Source of the DNA: CAYLYM01 sp964387645 | GTDB lineage: Bacteria > Calditrichota > Calditrichia > RBG-13-44-9 | Direction: 5' to 3' | DNA length: 14,639 bases | NCBI GenBank assembly: GCA_964387645.1 | Contig: CAYLYM010000097.1 | Location: 1-14,639 of the forward strand | Shown: in pieces, positions 1 to 8,531 of the stretch | Layout of the letters: every line of letters begins with the position of its first letter | Position numbering within the stretch: position 1 is the first letter of the stretch | The notes under the pieces: model-generated | What the model was told of the DNA's origin: nothing | The model's database searches: none | Seen by the model: only the letters and a program-made list of their open reading frames with translations | Program-made: the position numbers and the translations under genes

Positions 1-50
1 ACAAATGATGGCGTTAAGATAATGGGCATACAGGTGGTGAAAAGTTGAAA

Positions 51-142
51 GCAATGTCGCCTAACAGCGCGTTTGCGGTTCGCTCCACTCACCCAAATGC
101 CTTTGTCACTTCGCAAACACGCAGAACGTTAGACGACATTGC
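51..142. repeat. attC-like imperfect inverted repeat
   Basis: The outer arms (51-65 and 128-142) match at 14 of 15 positions. The inner arms (67-77 and 112-122) match at 10 of 11. They are separated by a 1-nt spacer on one side, a 5-nt spacer on the other and a terminal loop of about 34 nt. The arms contain GCCTAAC (59-65) and GTTAGAC (128-134), which fit the RYYYAAC and GTTRRRY core boxes of integron attC sites. Both mismatches are C opposite A on the + strand and so become G-T wobbles on the - strand, meaning the bottom strand folds better, as in attC sites. Against a standard attC, pairing continues for eight bases outside the core boxes, and there is no integrase and no second site in the window. 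It could instead be a MITE-like or other palindromic repeat. Confidence 0.6.
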
Positions 143-180
143 TAAATACTTAAGTTTAAGTGTAAGAAGAAATATACAAA

Positions 181-188
181 AGGAGGTG
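181..188 (+). promoter_or_regulatory. Strong Shine-Dalgarno site of the DUF169 gene
   Basis: AGGAGGTG lies with about 7 nt between its GGAGG core and the ATG at 194. It fixes the original start of the DUF169 reading frame well upstream of the later in-frame ATG at 401, and so shows that the first 69 codons belong to the same gene despite the stops in them. Confidence 0.7.
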
Positions 189-193
189 AAAAA

Positions 194-1036
194 ATGAGTG
201 AAGAAAAAACAAAATTAGATCCAAAATTTGCCTCGTCGCAAGTGAGATAAAAAGCAAAAATTCTTAGGGAAAAAATCGGGATGTGTACGTTTTCCGTTGG
301 TGTAAAATTCATTTTCCCAAAAGGCATTGCAATCATCGAGGACTTGGTAAAAATTGAGAGCGTAGAAAGGCTAAATATGTAAAGATACTGTTAGGCAGTC
401 ATGGAAACCAGACCTGGTAAATATGTGCTTCTCGATAAAGAATGTATATCGTGCCCGACAGCCGCAGCCGCATTCGGCTTCAAACCGCTTCCAGAAGGAT
501 TGAAGAATGGAAAGGGGTTAGTCGGTTTTGGCATAACCAAACACGCAGACGTAGAAAGGGAGATGTTCAAAAGAATGGATTCATTGGCCATAGGATAATT
601 GAATTTGCTCTATCTTTTCCCATTGGAAACTGCCATAATCGAACCAGATGTCGTTGTTATGGAAGACCAGGTTGAAAGATTGATGTGGATTGTACTGGTC
701 TATTTAAACGCAAAAGGGGGATGGCGTGTGGAGATTTCCACCGCGGTATTGCAGGCAACCTGTGTTGATTCGACAATCATTCCCTACAAACAACATAGGA
801 TTAATTTGAGTTTTGGATGTTATGGATTCCGGGATGCAACTGACATCGGACCAGATGAAAGTGTTCTCGGCTTTCCATACAGTGATTTTGATAGCATTGT
901 AGAGTATATTGAATATCTATCAAAAAAGGCTATACCTAATTCAAGAAATAAGAGCGCATACACCATGCTCAAGAAAAAAAACGCTGAGAAGGTGCTGAAA
1001 ACCGATATATTTAAAATGAACAAAAAAGAGGGATAA
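194..1036 (+). pseudogene. DUF169 (COG2043) family gene with four in-frame stops
   Basis: One continuous frame runs from the ATG at 194 (strong Shine-Dalgarno) to the TAA at 1034-1036, 280 codons, about normal length for DUF169. It is interrupted by TAA at 248, TAA at 380, TAG at 392 and TAA at 596 (codons 19, 63, 67 and 135), with no frameshift. Family-like blocks lie on both sides of every stop from codon 63 on: RYC, then AVMETRPGKYVLLDKE, ISCPTAAAAFGF, LPEGL and GLVGFGI before codon 135; IIEPDVVV, LQATCVDS, CYGFRDATDIGP and AIPNSR after it. DUF169 proteins are uncharacterised, mostly from anaerobes and archaea. As I recall the family, the TAG at 392 sits where glutamine is usual (YCQAVM), so a CAG to TAG change is likely. 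The surviving open pieces are 401-598 and 599-1036, and either might still be translated. The intact DGC gene follows after 2 bp, so this was an operon. Confidence 0.8.
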
Positions 1037-1038
1037 TT

Positions 1039-1440
1039 ATGAAAGTTCCAAAAATAGGCTTAATTATTTGTAATAGCGGGGCTTCAAATTCTGGATATTT
1101 TACAGGGCTTGTAGCATTTGAAATAGTTAAGAAGTTTGGAAAGGAAAAAGTCGGGATCTGCTCTCTTCCTGCCCTTGTGAACAATATCCCAAGACAGACT
1201 CAGCTTATTAAGAAGATCCCTTATATTATAGTGATTGATGGAAGTCACAATGAATGTTCTAGGAGAATTTTGGACAGGATGGGAATTAAATATGAAAGGT
1301 ACATTAACCTGGAATATGATTTTGGATACAAAAAATTAGGACCTTTTACTACTTTTGAATATTCAGAAAATGTAGAGTATAAAAATGAAAAACAGATGAG
1401 TTCATCAATTACAACAATTATGAATATTGTCTCAGGTTAG
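1039..1440 (+). CDS. DGC-domain protein (putative zinc-binding)
   Basis: This 133-residue protein resembles the DGC-domain family (COG4273), small cytoplasmic proteins named for a conserved Asp-Gly-Cys and thought to bind zinc through four cysteines; their function is unknown. Visible are C11 in IICNSGASNSG, C41 in GICSLPALV, the core IIVIDGSHNECS at about 63-74, and a closing segment KKLGPFTTFEY. The named motif is DGS (67-69) rather than DGC, so only three of the usual four cysteines remain; C73 is kept. The ATG lies 2 bp after the stop of the broken DUF169 gene, with GAGG about 7 nt upstream, which implies co-transcription and translational coupling. It has no internal stops, unlike its neighbour. 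Family assignment is fairly confident; the activity is unknown. Confidence 0.7.
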   Translation: MKVPKIGLIICNSGASNSGYFTGLVAFEIVKKFGKEKVGICSLPALVNNIPRQTQLIKKIPYIIVIDGSHNECSRRILDRMGIKYERYINLEYDFGYKKLGPFTTFEYSENVEYKNEKQMSSSITTIMNIVSG

Positions 1441-1450
1441 ATAATAAAAA

Positions 1451-1484
1451 CAAGCCACACTTTATCCAGATTCAGTGTGGCTTG
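1451..1484 (-). terminator. Rho-independent terminator, minus-strand direction
   Basis: Perfect 11-bp stem (1451-1461 with 1474-1484) and a 12-nt loop. The run of five A at 1446-1450 becomes a T-tract after the stem on the minus strand, so it fits termination of the sulfatase transcript, about 180 bp past its stop. The + side lacks a T-tract but the hairpin also sits just after the DGC gene and may slow transcription there. Confidence 0.75.
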
Positions 1485-1663
1485 CGTGATGAACCTGTGA
1501 TTTCTTTTCAGTTAAAATTAAAGCAACTAAATTCTTATAGTAGTTTAAAGAGAACTTATCTACTATTTTTTATTTTTCATTTGTGGCATAAATCAGGAAA
1601 TATTCAGAAAAATTTTTCGATCATCTTCAATTATGATTTCTCTCATACGCCCGAGAAAATCAA

Positions 1664-3304
1664 TTAAATTTCCACCCCTATCTTCTCAGCCCAATCCTGG
1701 AAAAGTGCCTTGAGTTCATCCACAACTTCAGGATATTGTTCAGCTAAATTATTAGTTTCAGTTCGATCAATTTCTACATTATAAAGTTCCCATTGTCCAT
1801 TACTTGTTGAAACAAGTTTCCATTTCCCTTTGCGAATTGCCTTATTTTTCATGTGTTCCCAGTAAAGCACTTCATGACCTTCACGTGTTTTTCCTTGAAA
1901 TATCGGGAGAAGGCTTTTCCCAACCAAAGGCGTAATCTGACGTCCTTTATATATTCTCGGATATTCTGTTCCAGCCACTTCACAGCAGGTTGCCATAATA
2001 TCTACAATATGTCCAACCTGATGGGTAATTTTCCCACCTTCCTTTATGACTTTTGGCCAACGTACTATAAGAGGCGTTGAGATTCCACCTTCGTGCACCC
2101 AATGTTTAAACAATTTAAATGGAGTATTACTGGCATTCGCCCAGGAACGACCATAACTCATATAAGAATCCACTCCACCAGGCGGTAATCCATTCTTTCG
2201 ATTATCAAAACCCCAGGGTCCTCCTTCATGACACGCACCATTATCAGATAAAAACATCACCAGTGTATTTTCATCTTTGCCCAATTCCTTTAATTTATTC
2301 AAAATCTTCCCAATTCCCTGGTCCATTCGATCAATCTGTGCCGCATACACCGCCATTTTTATTTCCATTTCTTCTTTATTTTTGACCTCATCCCAGGGAG
2401 TCACCTCCGGATCGCGAGGAGATAATTTCCATCTTTTATCAATAAGCCCCATCTCCAATTGACGCTGGTAACGCTCTTCACGTAATTTATCCCAGCCTTT
2501 CATGTACTTGCCCTTGTACTTGGCTATATCTTCCGGCAAGGCATGCAAGGGCCAGTGTGGTGCCGTGTAAGCAACATAAAGGAAAAAGGGTTCATTACCC
2601 GAACCATGGGAATCTAAAAACTTCAGGGCATTTTCTGTAATAGCATCCGTCATATAAAATCCCTCTTTGGGAGGCATCCAGGGCTTATCGTCCATGGCCA
2701 TCTGGCGTTTAATACCGGGGCGCTTGCCCTTAGTAATATCGAAATAATTGGCAGCGCCGCTAATTAGACCAAAATATTTTTCGAAGCCACGGTCAACTGG
2801 CCAAACCGGACGAAATTCACCAACATGCCATTTCCCGGACATTAAAGTACGATAACCAGCTTCACGCAAAACTTCAGCAATTGTTACACATTTATCATTC
2901 AAATATCCCTGATAAGGACCTTCAGGCCGCTTTCCCGGCTTATCAGTTACCATTCCACCCATACCTGCCTGATGGGGATACAATCCGGTCAAAAGCGAAG
3001 CCCGGGTGGGACAACAGCGGGCAGCATTGTAAAATTGGGAAAATCGCAATCCTTCAGCAGCCAGACGATTGATATTGGGTGTGTTAACCTCTCCACCATA
3101 ACAACCAATATCGGAGTATCCCATGTCATCAGCCATGATCAAAACTATGTTTGGACGTAATGTTTTGTTTGCTTTCGAGCAAGCAAATGTAATACCTAAA
3201 CTACTAAGACTTAAGGCCCCCATCCCTGCAGCCGTCATACGAAGAAATGTCCTCCTATTCATTCCAATTCCCTCTTTTCCATGCATCTGTTTTATCCTTT
3301 CCAT
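1664..3304 (-). CDS. Tat-exported sulfatase, S1 family
   Basis: A type I formylglycine sulfatase of the arylsulfatase A kind, hydrolysing sulfate esters, probably on a glycan. Numbering is from the ATG at 3304 (546 aa). The C-X-P-X-R activation motif is CCPTR (97-101), so C97 would be converted to formylglycine by an enzyme not in this window. Metal and active-site blocks follow the family: ADD (58-60), GKWH (157-160), TAPH (247-250), SDNG (353-356) and FKHW near 400. An RRTFL twin-arginine motif and a hydrophobic stretch (about 17-42) indicate Tat export; a cysteine at 42 does not fit a lipobox well. An alternative ATG at 3262 starts MNRRTF, with GAGGG 7-9 nt upstream, and is an equally good or better start. 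It lies 52 bp downstream of the GH106-like gene, implying one operon and a shared substrate. Confidence 0.9.
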   Translation of the reverse strand: MERIKQMHGKEGIGMNRRTFLRMTAAGMGALSLSSLGITFACSKANKTLRPNIVLIMADDMGYSDIGCYGGEVNTPNINRLAAEGLRFSQFYNAARCCPTRASLLTGLYPHQAGMGGMVTDKPGKRPEGPYQGYLNDKCVTIAEVLREAGYRTLMSGKWHVGEFRPVWPVDRGFEKYFGLISGAANYFDITKGKRPGIKRQMAMDDKPWMPPKEGFYMTDAITENALKFLDSHGSGNEPFFLYVAYTAPHWPLHALPEDIAKYKGKYMKGWDKLREERYQRQLEMGLIDKRWKLSPRDPEVTPWDEVKNKEEMEIKMAVYAAQIDRMDQGIGKILNKLKELGKDENTLVMFLSDNGACHEGGPWGFDNRKNGLPPGGVDSYMSYGRSWANASNTPFKLFKHWVHEGGISTPLIVRWPKVIKEGGKITHQVGHIVDIMATCCEVAGTEYPRIYKGRQITPLVGKSLLPIFQGKTREGHEVLYWEHMKNKAIRKGKWKLVSTSNGQWELYNVEIDRTETNNLAEQYPEVVDELKALFQDWAEKIGVEI

Positions 3305-3356
3305 TTCACTATTCCTTTTTTTTATTTATCTATTTTATTTAATTGAAGATAATTCA

Positions 3357-6152
3357 TCAATCAAATGATAGTGTTTTTAAGGGAATTAATTTAATTGGTT
3401 CTAATAAACCCGACAGCATGGGTTCCCATCCTGAAGCATCAAATTTTTTGTAACGAATATTTACAAAATTGATATCGTAAAATTTCTTCCAGTTAACCTT
3501 TTTTCTATCTAGATAGGCAATTCGGTTAGCTGATAAATTTGTAACTTCTATTTCTAAAAGATTTTCACCCTCTTTGAGCGCTTTTCCTATTCTTAAAGAA
3601 AAAGGGATAGACCAGACAGTTCCTAAACTTTTTCCATTTAAAAACACCCGGGCGCTTTCTCCTACCCTACCCAGATCCAGCAACCATTCATCAGCCGGTA
3701 TTTCAGGCTTTTTAAATTGAATAATATATTTCGCTGTACCGGAAAAAATTTTAGTCGCCTCATCACCAAAATCCGTCCAGGAACCGTAACAATTTGTTTT
3801 AAATGACTTGGGCAATATCGGTCCACCTTCAATAAAACGTACTTCCCATGTCCCATTGATGGTTTGCGGTTTACCGACCGTTCGATAGTATCTCCACGGT
3901 GCCACATCCTTAAGTTTTTGCGGATAAGTTTGTAAGATACACGATTCACCCGGCTGGATTTGCACGAACACTTCTATTCGGTTATTTTCATTTATTCGAT
4001 AGGTAGCCAGCCCACTCTTGAAATGCAGAGGGTCAAATATTGCTACTGACTTTGCAGCCACAGATAAATTGATCCAGCCTTCGAATGGATGAGAAGTCAG
4101 GTTGGCAATAAAATAAATATAGCTGCCTTCTAATTTTTTTCTGATGAAAGTAAGCCCATCATCAGTCATATTTTCACGCCGGATGGATTGAGTCTTTAAA
4201 AGCGCCTGTAAATCCACACCGATAAAAATAGTCCCTTTTCCAAAGGAAATCTTATTGATCTTAGTTTCTGAAGGATTCAAATTAAGCAACTTTTTCAAAC
4301 TTTGCATCTGTCCTCGCCGCCCATTTAGATTGGCCAGACCAGGTACGTCCTCAGGTAAATGTTTATGAAAAATAACTGTGGCACCCTCTCGCACTAAATC
4401 CAGGATTTTCTCAAATGTCCCGACCGGCATAAATTGGGATGCAGGAACAAGAATAATCTCATAAGCATTTTTGCCAGAGTAAATTTTTCCCTGTTGAACG
4501 GTTAAACGATGTACCAATCGATCGGAAATGTAATCAAAAGCATAACCACGTTTCCAGAGCCACCTTGCCACTGAATAAAACGGGCTTCCATAAAGCCATT
4601 CATCCAGATTATGTATAGTTAAGGTGAGTAATCTTTTACTTGTATTAAACCAAAGGTCATGAATGGGAAAATAAAGCAAGATATCATTATCTGGTTCAGA
4701 TGATTGAAGAAATGCCTGACAGCGGGCGATGTAATTGTTTAATTCAGGAAAATCCCGCCAGAAGCTGTTGGATGGGCTAAAATTGACTGATGCGTAAAAT
4801 AACCAGCCCGGCCATTTCTCCTGCGGCGGCGAATAAGCAGTGCCATGAAAAAAGATATGGTTGATGCCGGCGGTAAAAAGTTGATCCAACTCGGGTTTAA
4901 TCTGAGAAAGCGCCACTTTAAAATGTTCCCCCAACCAGGTAGCCGTTTCACAGGAAACATATTTTTTTCCCGTTAAATGGGCAGCGGAAGAAGCAAATTT
5001 CATCATCAGCGGGTCGGGCAAGGTACGTTCATCGGCGGGAAAATCTGGATCGATGCGTAATCCAGGTATGGGCAAAGCGCTTGGACCGAAAACTTCGGTT
5101 TCAGGAATATCCACAGCCGCATAAAGATCGATCAAATTTCCAGGAGACCCATGGGCTTGGTTCCGGGAAATACTTCCCCGGCGATGCGTCCATTCAGCCC
5201 ACGGCCGGGTGAATTCTTCTAATAACAATTCAAATATAGTCTGTTGATAATCGCTGCGTACTCTTTTTGCTGTTTCGTTAGTGGTATTTTCCAAAAGAGC
5301 ATCTAAATAAAACTTAAGATCATACCCGCGTCTTTTCTTGAATTCTTCAAGAAAATCCGCTGTCCAATTGGCACCATAAACTTCATAAGAATCATTAAAA
5401 AAAGCCCGCACTGAAATATCGGAATAATCCTGGAAGGCTTCATCAAAGCGTTGCAGATAAACATTTAAAGCTTTCTGATTAAAATGATCCATTACCAGAC
5501 CTTCGCCACCCGGGGCGGCTCGTTTCACTTTCTGCCCGGTGCCCTTCTGTAATAGAACATAAACAGTCCATTCGCCTTTTTCCGGAGACCATTTTATCCT
5601 ACCCATATTGTCAAGTTTATTGGTAATATCCCGTTTTTCACCGTCGTTCGAATAAGCCATGATAGATTCGACAAACTCTGGCTCAAATTTTTCAACTAAC
5701 CGATCTCCCTTCTCGAGAGAAAACCGGCGGATTTCCATTTTTTTTGCAGCAAATTCAGGTGTGATCTGTGGCCCACCAAAGGGCCAACCCGTGCCTGTAG
5801 CCATATCCACACCTAAATCCAGCTTTTTAGCTTCCTGCACTGTGAATCGAAGTACCTCCATCCATCGTTTCGACAGAAATGGGATGAAACGATTCTCATA
5901 TCCCTTCACCCCATAAATAGGGGTTATTTCCATTCCACCAATTCCAGCTTGTTTCAGCATTTGTAAATTGTATAGCAAACCTTCTTCATCTACCGCATTT
6001 CCCATCCACCACCAGCGTGTCCAGGGACGCGACTCCCTGGTAATGGCTGGCCATTTCAGTTCAGATGCTTCGAAATTTTTAACAATACCAGATAGAAAGG
6101 TTAAGCAAATGACTCCCATCGAAATTTTAACAAACTTCCTTATAGAACACAT
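3357..6152 (-). CDS. Secreted GH106-like alpha-L-rhamnosidase
   Basis: A 931-residue protein resembling glycoside hydrolase family 106 and related 'rhamnosidase-like' proteins, whose characterised members remove alpha-L-rhamnose from pectins and other complex glycans. Family-like features are PWTRWWWMGN (43-52), GIGGMEITPIYG (70-81), the block LGVDMATGTGWPFGGP (113-128), a central barrel region and a C-terminal beta-sandwich (roughly 760-890) of the galactose-binding-like type. Residues 1-30 form a Sec signal peptide ending FEAS, so it acts in the periplasm or outside. I cannot assign its catalytic glutamates with confidence. The ATG at 6152 has no clear Shine-Dalgarno; an internal ATG at 6119 has none either. 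It is the first gene of a two-gene operon with the sulfatase, which points to a sulfated, rhamnose-containing polysaccharide; that substrate is an inference. Confidence 0.85.
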   Translation of the reverse strand: MCSIRKFVKISMGVICLTFLSGIVKNFEASELKWPAITRESRPWTRWWWMGNAVDEEGLLYNLQMLKQAGIGGMEITPIYGVKGYENRFIPFLSKRWMEVLRFTVQEAKKLDLGVDMATGTGWPFGGPQITPEFAAKKMEIRRFSLEKGDRLVEKFEPEFVESIMAYSNDGEKRDITNKLDNMGRIKWSPEKGEWTVYVLLQKGTGQKVKRAAPGGEGLVMDHFNQKALNVYLQRFDEAFQDYSDISVRAFFNDSYEVYGANWTADFLEEFKKRRGYDLKFYLDALLENTTNETAKRVRSDYQQTIFELLLEEFTRPWAEWTHRRGSISRNQAHGSPGNLIDLYAAVDIPETEVFGPSALPIPGLRIDPDFPADERTLPDPLMMKFASSAAHLTGKKYVSCETATWLGEHFKVALSQIKPELDQLFTAGINHIFFHGTAYSPPQEKWPGWLFYASVNFSPSNSFWRDFPELNNYIARCQAFLQSSEPDNDILLYFPIHDLWFNTSKRLLTLTIHNLDEWLYGSPFYSVARWLWKRGYAFDYISDRLVHRLTVQQGKIYSGKNAYEIILVPASQFMPVGTFEKILDLVREGATVIFHKHLPEDVPGLANLNGRRGQMQSLKKLLNLNPSETKINKISFGKGTIFIGVDLQALLKTQSIRRENMTDDGLTFIRKKLEGSYIYFIANLTSHPFEGWINLSVAAKSVAIFDPLHFKSGLATYRINENNRIEVFVQIQPGESCILQTYPQKLKDVAPWRYYRTVGKPQTINGTWEVRFIEGGPILPKSFKTNCYGSWTDFGDEATKIFSGTAKYIIQFKKPEIPADEWLLDLGRVGESARVFLNGKSLGTVWSIPFSLRIGKALKEGENLLEIEVTNLSANRIAYLDRKKVNWKKFYDINFVNIRYKKFDASGWEPMLSGLLEPIKLIPLKTLSFD

Positions 6153-6707
6153 GGCTCAATACACTGAATTTTACCTACAAAGTTAAATAGAAATAACTAA
6201 AAAATTCCCATTAATAGTTACATAAATCGCTCGACACTGAATTAAACAATAAAATAAAAAAGTTATCTATCAACTGATTAATAAACATAAGTTTTTAGCG
6301 TTTTGCATATATAACTTATGTTGGCAAAGGTCTTAAGGTAAAACTCAATATGGCAATTTACTACAAATATAATTCAATCTATACTTGTCATATATTATTC
6401 TGTTTTCTATTGAACATAAACTTACACTTTATTCAGGTAAAGCGAATACATAAATTCGCCCAACTCGATCAATAAATCTATTTGAATAAATGTAACTCAT
6501 AAAATTAATATTCGCAATAATCTTTATTGCACATTATCGGTACTATATTCAAGTGCAAAACTATATTCATCTTTCAAATTTCACATTGTTGAATTTTGAT
6601 CTTTTTTAAGGATTAAATTTCGATGTCTTTATTGAATTCTTCAGATTTTTTATGTTTTATTGAATAAATAGCAATAAATAACGAGATTTCATACGGAAAT
6701 CTTCCCA

Positions 6708-6809
6708 TCACAATCCGGCAAACTTTTCAATATCCATTTGTTTCAATAATGACAAGATCAAGATATTGATTAAATATACCCAAAATACTTTGTTTAACAT
6801 GATGCTCAT
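6708..6809 (-). CDS. Possible small membrane protein, 33 aa
   Basis: The ATG at 6809 is preceded by GAGGA with about 8 nt spacing, and the frame ends in TGA at 6710-6708. The product would have one hydrophobic segment (VFWVYLINILILSLL, about 8-22) followed by a short polar tail, the form of a small single-pass membrane protein. It is not recognised and has no linked neighbour, and in DNA this AT-rich such frames arise by chance. Real translation is unproven. Confidence 0.2.
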   Translation of the reverse strand: MSIMLNKVFWVYLINILILSLLKQMDIEKFAGL

Positions 6810-7184
6810 TTCAATTATCCTCTATATAATTAGCATACCAGGTATTGTCTTTTAATCTTTTTCAATAAAAGAAATTCTGTATCTGAGGATAGACCTCTTC
6901 CCAAAAATCCATTTCAATTTTCCTTCTCTTATTTTTAGAATAGCAAAACCAATTGTTCATTTAGTCTAATTTGAGCTTGACTTTTTCATCCTTATTAAAT
7001 AGAACTTTTTTTAAAATGAATTCTTGTTTTATCTCATGTGTTTTTTTATCATAAACAAAAATAAATTAAATATTAACGAGTTAAATATGAACTTTCTTAT
7101 ATTAGAAATAATCTGAATAAAATGATTTTTATGAAAAAAATTATTTAAGCATTTTATAAAGAATACTTGCAAAAAGTTTTTACT

Positions 7185-7190
7185 TATAAT
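7185..7190 (+). promoter_or_regulatory. Possible -10 box of pepT
   Basis: A perfect TATAAT about 45 nt before the pepT ATG. The only nearby -35-like match, TTGCAA at 7167-7172, is just 12 nt away rather than about 17, so the promoter is weak by sequence or relies on another factor. Confidence 0.35.
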
Positions 7191-7234
7191 TGATTAAAAA
7201 TAATACAATTTCTTAAAATTTGGAGGAGATAACT

Positions 7235-8506
7235 ATGAACATACCTGTAGATCGAATGGTAGAAAGATTTCTTCGTTATGTACGCATAGATACGCAATCA
7301 GATGAGAATTCAAATACTTATCCCAGCACAGAAAAGCAACTCAATCTGTCTCGTTTGCTGGTAGAAGAACTTAAATCTTTAGGGTTGCAGGATGTTCGGT
7401 TAACAGAACACGGTTATGTTTTTGCCACTCTGCCATCAAATCTGCCTGAGAACCATCCAGTAAAAGTACCACCTATTGGGCTCATTGCTCATGTGGATAC
7501 TTCACCAGATGTCAGCGGCGCAAACGTAAATCCAGTGATTCATAAAAATTACCGGGGAGGCAAAATTATTCTTCCCAAAGATCCTTCTCAGATCCTTGAT
7601 CCCGAGAATGATCCTGCTCTAAAAAATTGCATCGGACATGATGTGATTACTTCCGATGGCAGTACTTTGTTAGGGGCTGATAATAAAGCAGGAATAGCCG
7701 AGATCATGACTGCATTAGAATTTCTACAACAAAATTCCGATATTTCTCATGGTGAAATCCGTATAGCATTTACTGTGGACGAAGAAGTTGGTACAGGTAC
7801 AAAATATTTCGATGTAAAAGAGTTCGGTGCCAAATATGCATATACTATTGATGGCGAGACGGCTGGTGAAATAGAAGACGAAACATTTTGTGCAGACACA
7901 GTGAATATGATTATACATGGTGTGAATGTTCATCCTGGCTATGCAAAAAACAAACTGGTCAACTCAATTAAAATTGCTGCAGAAATTATCGATCGATTAC
8001 CTAAAGATTCGCTTTCACCCGAAACGACAGAAAAGCGAGAAGGTTACATTCATCCGAATAATATGAGCGGAGGAGTAGAAAAAACCGAGATTAAATTTCT
8101 CATCCGCGATTTTACGGTAGAGGGTCTTAAAGAGAAAGAAAAACTCTTAAGGCAAATTATGGATGAAGTTTTGAAAAATCATCCTAAAGCTTCTGCCGAA
8201 TTTAATGTTAGCGAATCTTACCGGAACATGCGCTATGTTCTGGATAAATTCCCACATGTAGTAGAATATGCCATGGAAGCTGTAAAAAGAGGCGGATTAA
8301 CGCCTAAGAAAAATATTATCCGAGGTGGCACCGATGGAGCCCGGTTGTCTTTCGAGGGATTACCTACTCCTAATATTTTTACAGGAGGCCACAACTTTCA
8401 TAGTAAAAAGGAATGGATCACTGTTCAGGATATGCAAAAGGCTGTAGAAACAATTATTCATTTAGCCACTATTTGGGCAGAAAAAGGAGATAAAGTGAAA
8501 AAATAA
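7235..8506 (+). CDS. pepT: Peptidase T (tripeptide aminopeptidase)
   Basis: A 423-residue M20B metallopeptidase that removes the N-terminal residue of tripeptides in the cytoplasm using two zinc ions; E. coli PepT has 408 residues, so this is full length. Metal-ligand blocks are in order: GLIAHVDTSPD (H86, D88), LLGADNKAGIAE (D149, bridging), FTVDEEVGTG (E183, the presumed general base, and E184), YTIDGETAGE (D206) and the C-terminal GGHNFHSKKEW. The usual GADDKAG is GADNKAG; the changed second position is not a metal ligand. I chose the ATG at 7235 because GGAGGAG (7222-7228) lies at the right distance; an in-frame TTG at 7220 would overlap that site. It is a single gene with its own upstream region and an ordinary nutritional role in peptide recycling. 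Confidence 0.95.
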   Translation: MNIPVDRMVERFLRYVRIDTQSDENSNTYPSTEKQLNLSRLLVEELKSLGLQDVRLTEHGYVFATLPSNLPENHPVKVPPIGLIAHVDTSPDVSGANVNPVIHKNYRGGKIILPKDPSQILDPENDPALKNCIGHDVITSDGSTLLGADNKAGIAEIMTALEFLQQNSDISHGEIRIAFTVDEEVGTGTKYFDVKEFGAKYAYTIDGETAGEIEDETFCADTVNMIIHGVNVHPGYAKNKLVNSIKIAAEIIDRLPKDSLSPETTEKREGYIHPNNMSGGVEKTEIKFLIRDFTVEGLKEKEKLLRQIMDEVLKNHPKASAEFNVSESYRNMRYVLDKFPHVVEYAMEAVKRGGLTPKKNIIRGGTDGARLSFEGLPTPNIFTGGHNFHSKKEWITVQDMQKAVETIIHLATIWAEKGDKVKK

Positions 8507-8531
8507 AATGAATCATCAAAATAAAACAGGT

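Larger units (their letters stand above)
6153..7219. other. Long AT-rich intergenic region between divergent genes
   Basis: About 1.07 kb with no convincing gene, between the divergent GH106-like and pepT genes; both promoters must be here. Only weak structures are visible: a 7-bp hairpin with a 3-nt loop at 6514-6530, a 6-bp one at 6442-6459 and a 7-bp inverted repeat at 6286-6320. TAACTTTG on the minus strand (6178-6185) fits the TAnnTTTG form of Bacteroidetes promoters but has no matching upstream element. One 33-codon reading frame with a good ribosome site is listed separately. Confidence 0.6.

Noticed and set aside
142..336. 64-aa minus-strand frame at the left end
   Set aside because: It is antisense to the DUF169 frame and resembles nothing I recognise.
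390..396. GTTAGGC, a second possible attC core box just before the ATG at 401
   Set aside because: There is no complementary partner upstream, and the bases are explained as codons of the DUF169 frame (C, stop in place of Q, A).
401..598. A separate 65-aa gene with ATG at 401, beside another at 599
   Set aside because: Both parts are in the same frame as family-like sequence upstream and downstream and as the strong ribosome site at 181, so they are pieces of one gene; the 599 start is a TTG just after the stop.
194..1500. Alternative genetic code with TAA and TAG read as glutamine
   Set aside because: It would extend the DGC protein through the hairpin at 1451-1484, and all other genes here end in TAA, TAG or TGA with no internal ones.
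5659..6186. Plus-strand frames at 5659-5916 and 5968-6186
   Set aside because: They are antisense shadows of the GH106-like gene, with no ribosome sites or recognisable domains.
6830..6912. Small minus-strand frame starting MDFWEEVYPQIQ with a GAAGGA site
   Set aside because: On careful reading it stops after 16 codons, so it is not supportable as a gene.
7220..7234. TTG start of pepT giving five more residues
   Set aside because: The TTG overlaps the GGAGGAG ribosome site that clearly serves the ATG at 7235.
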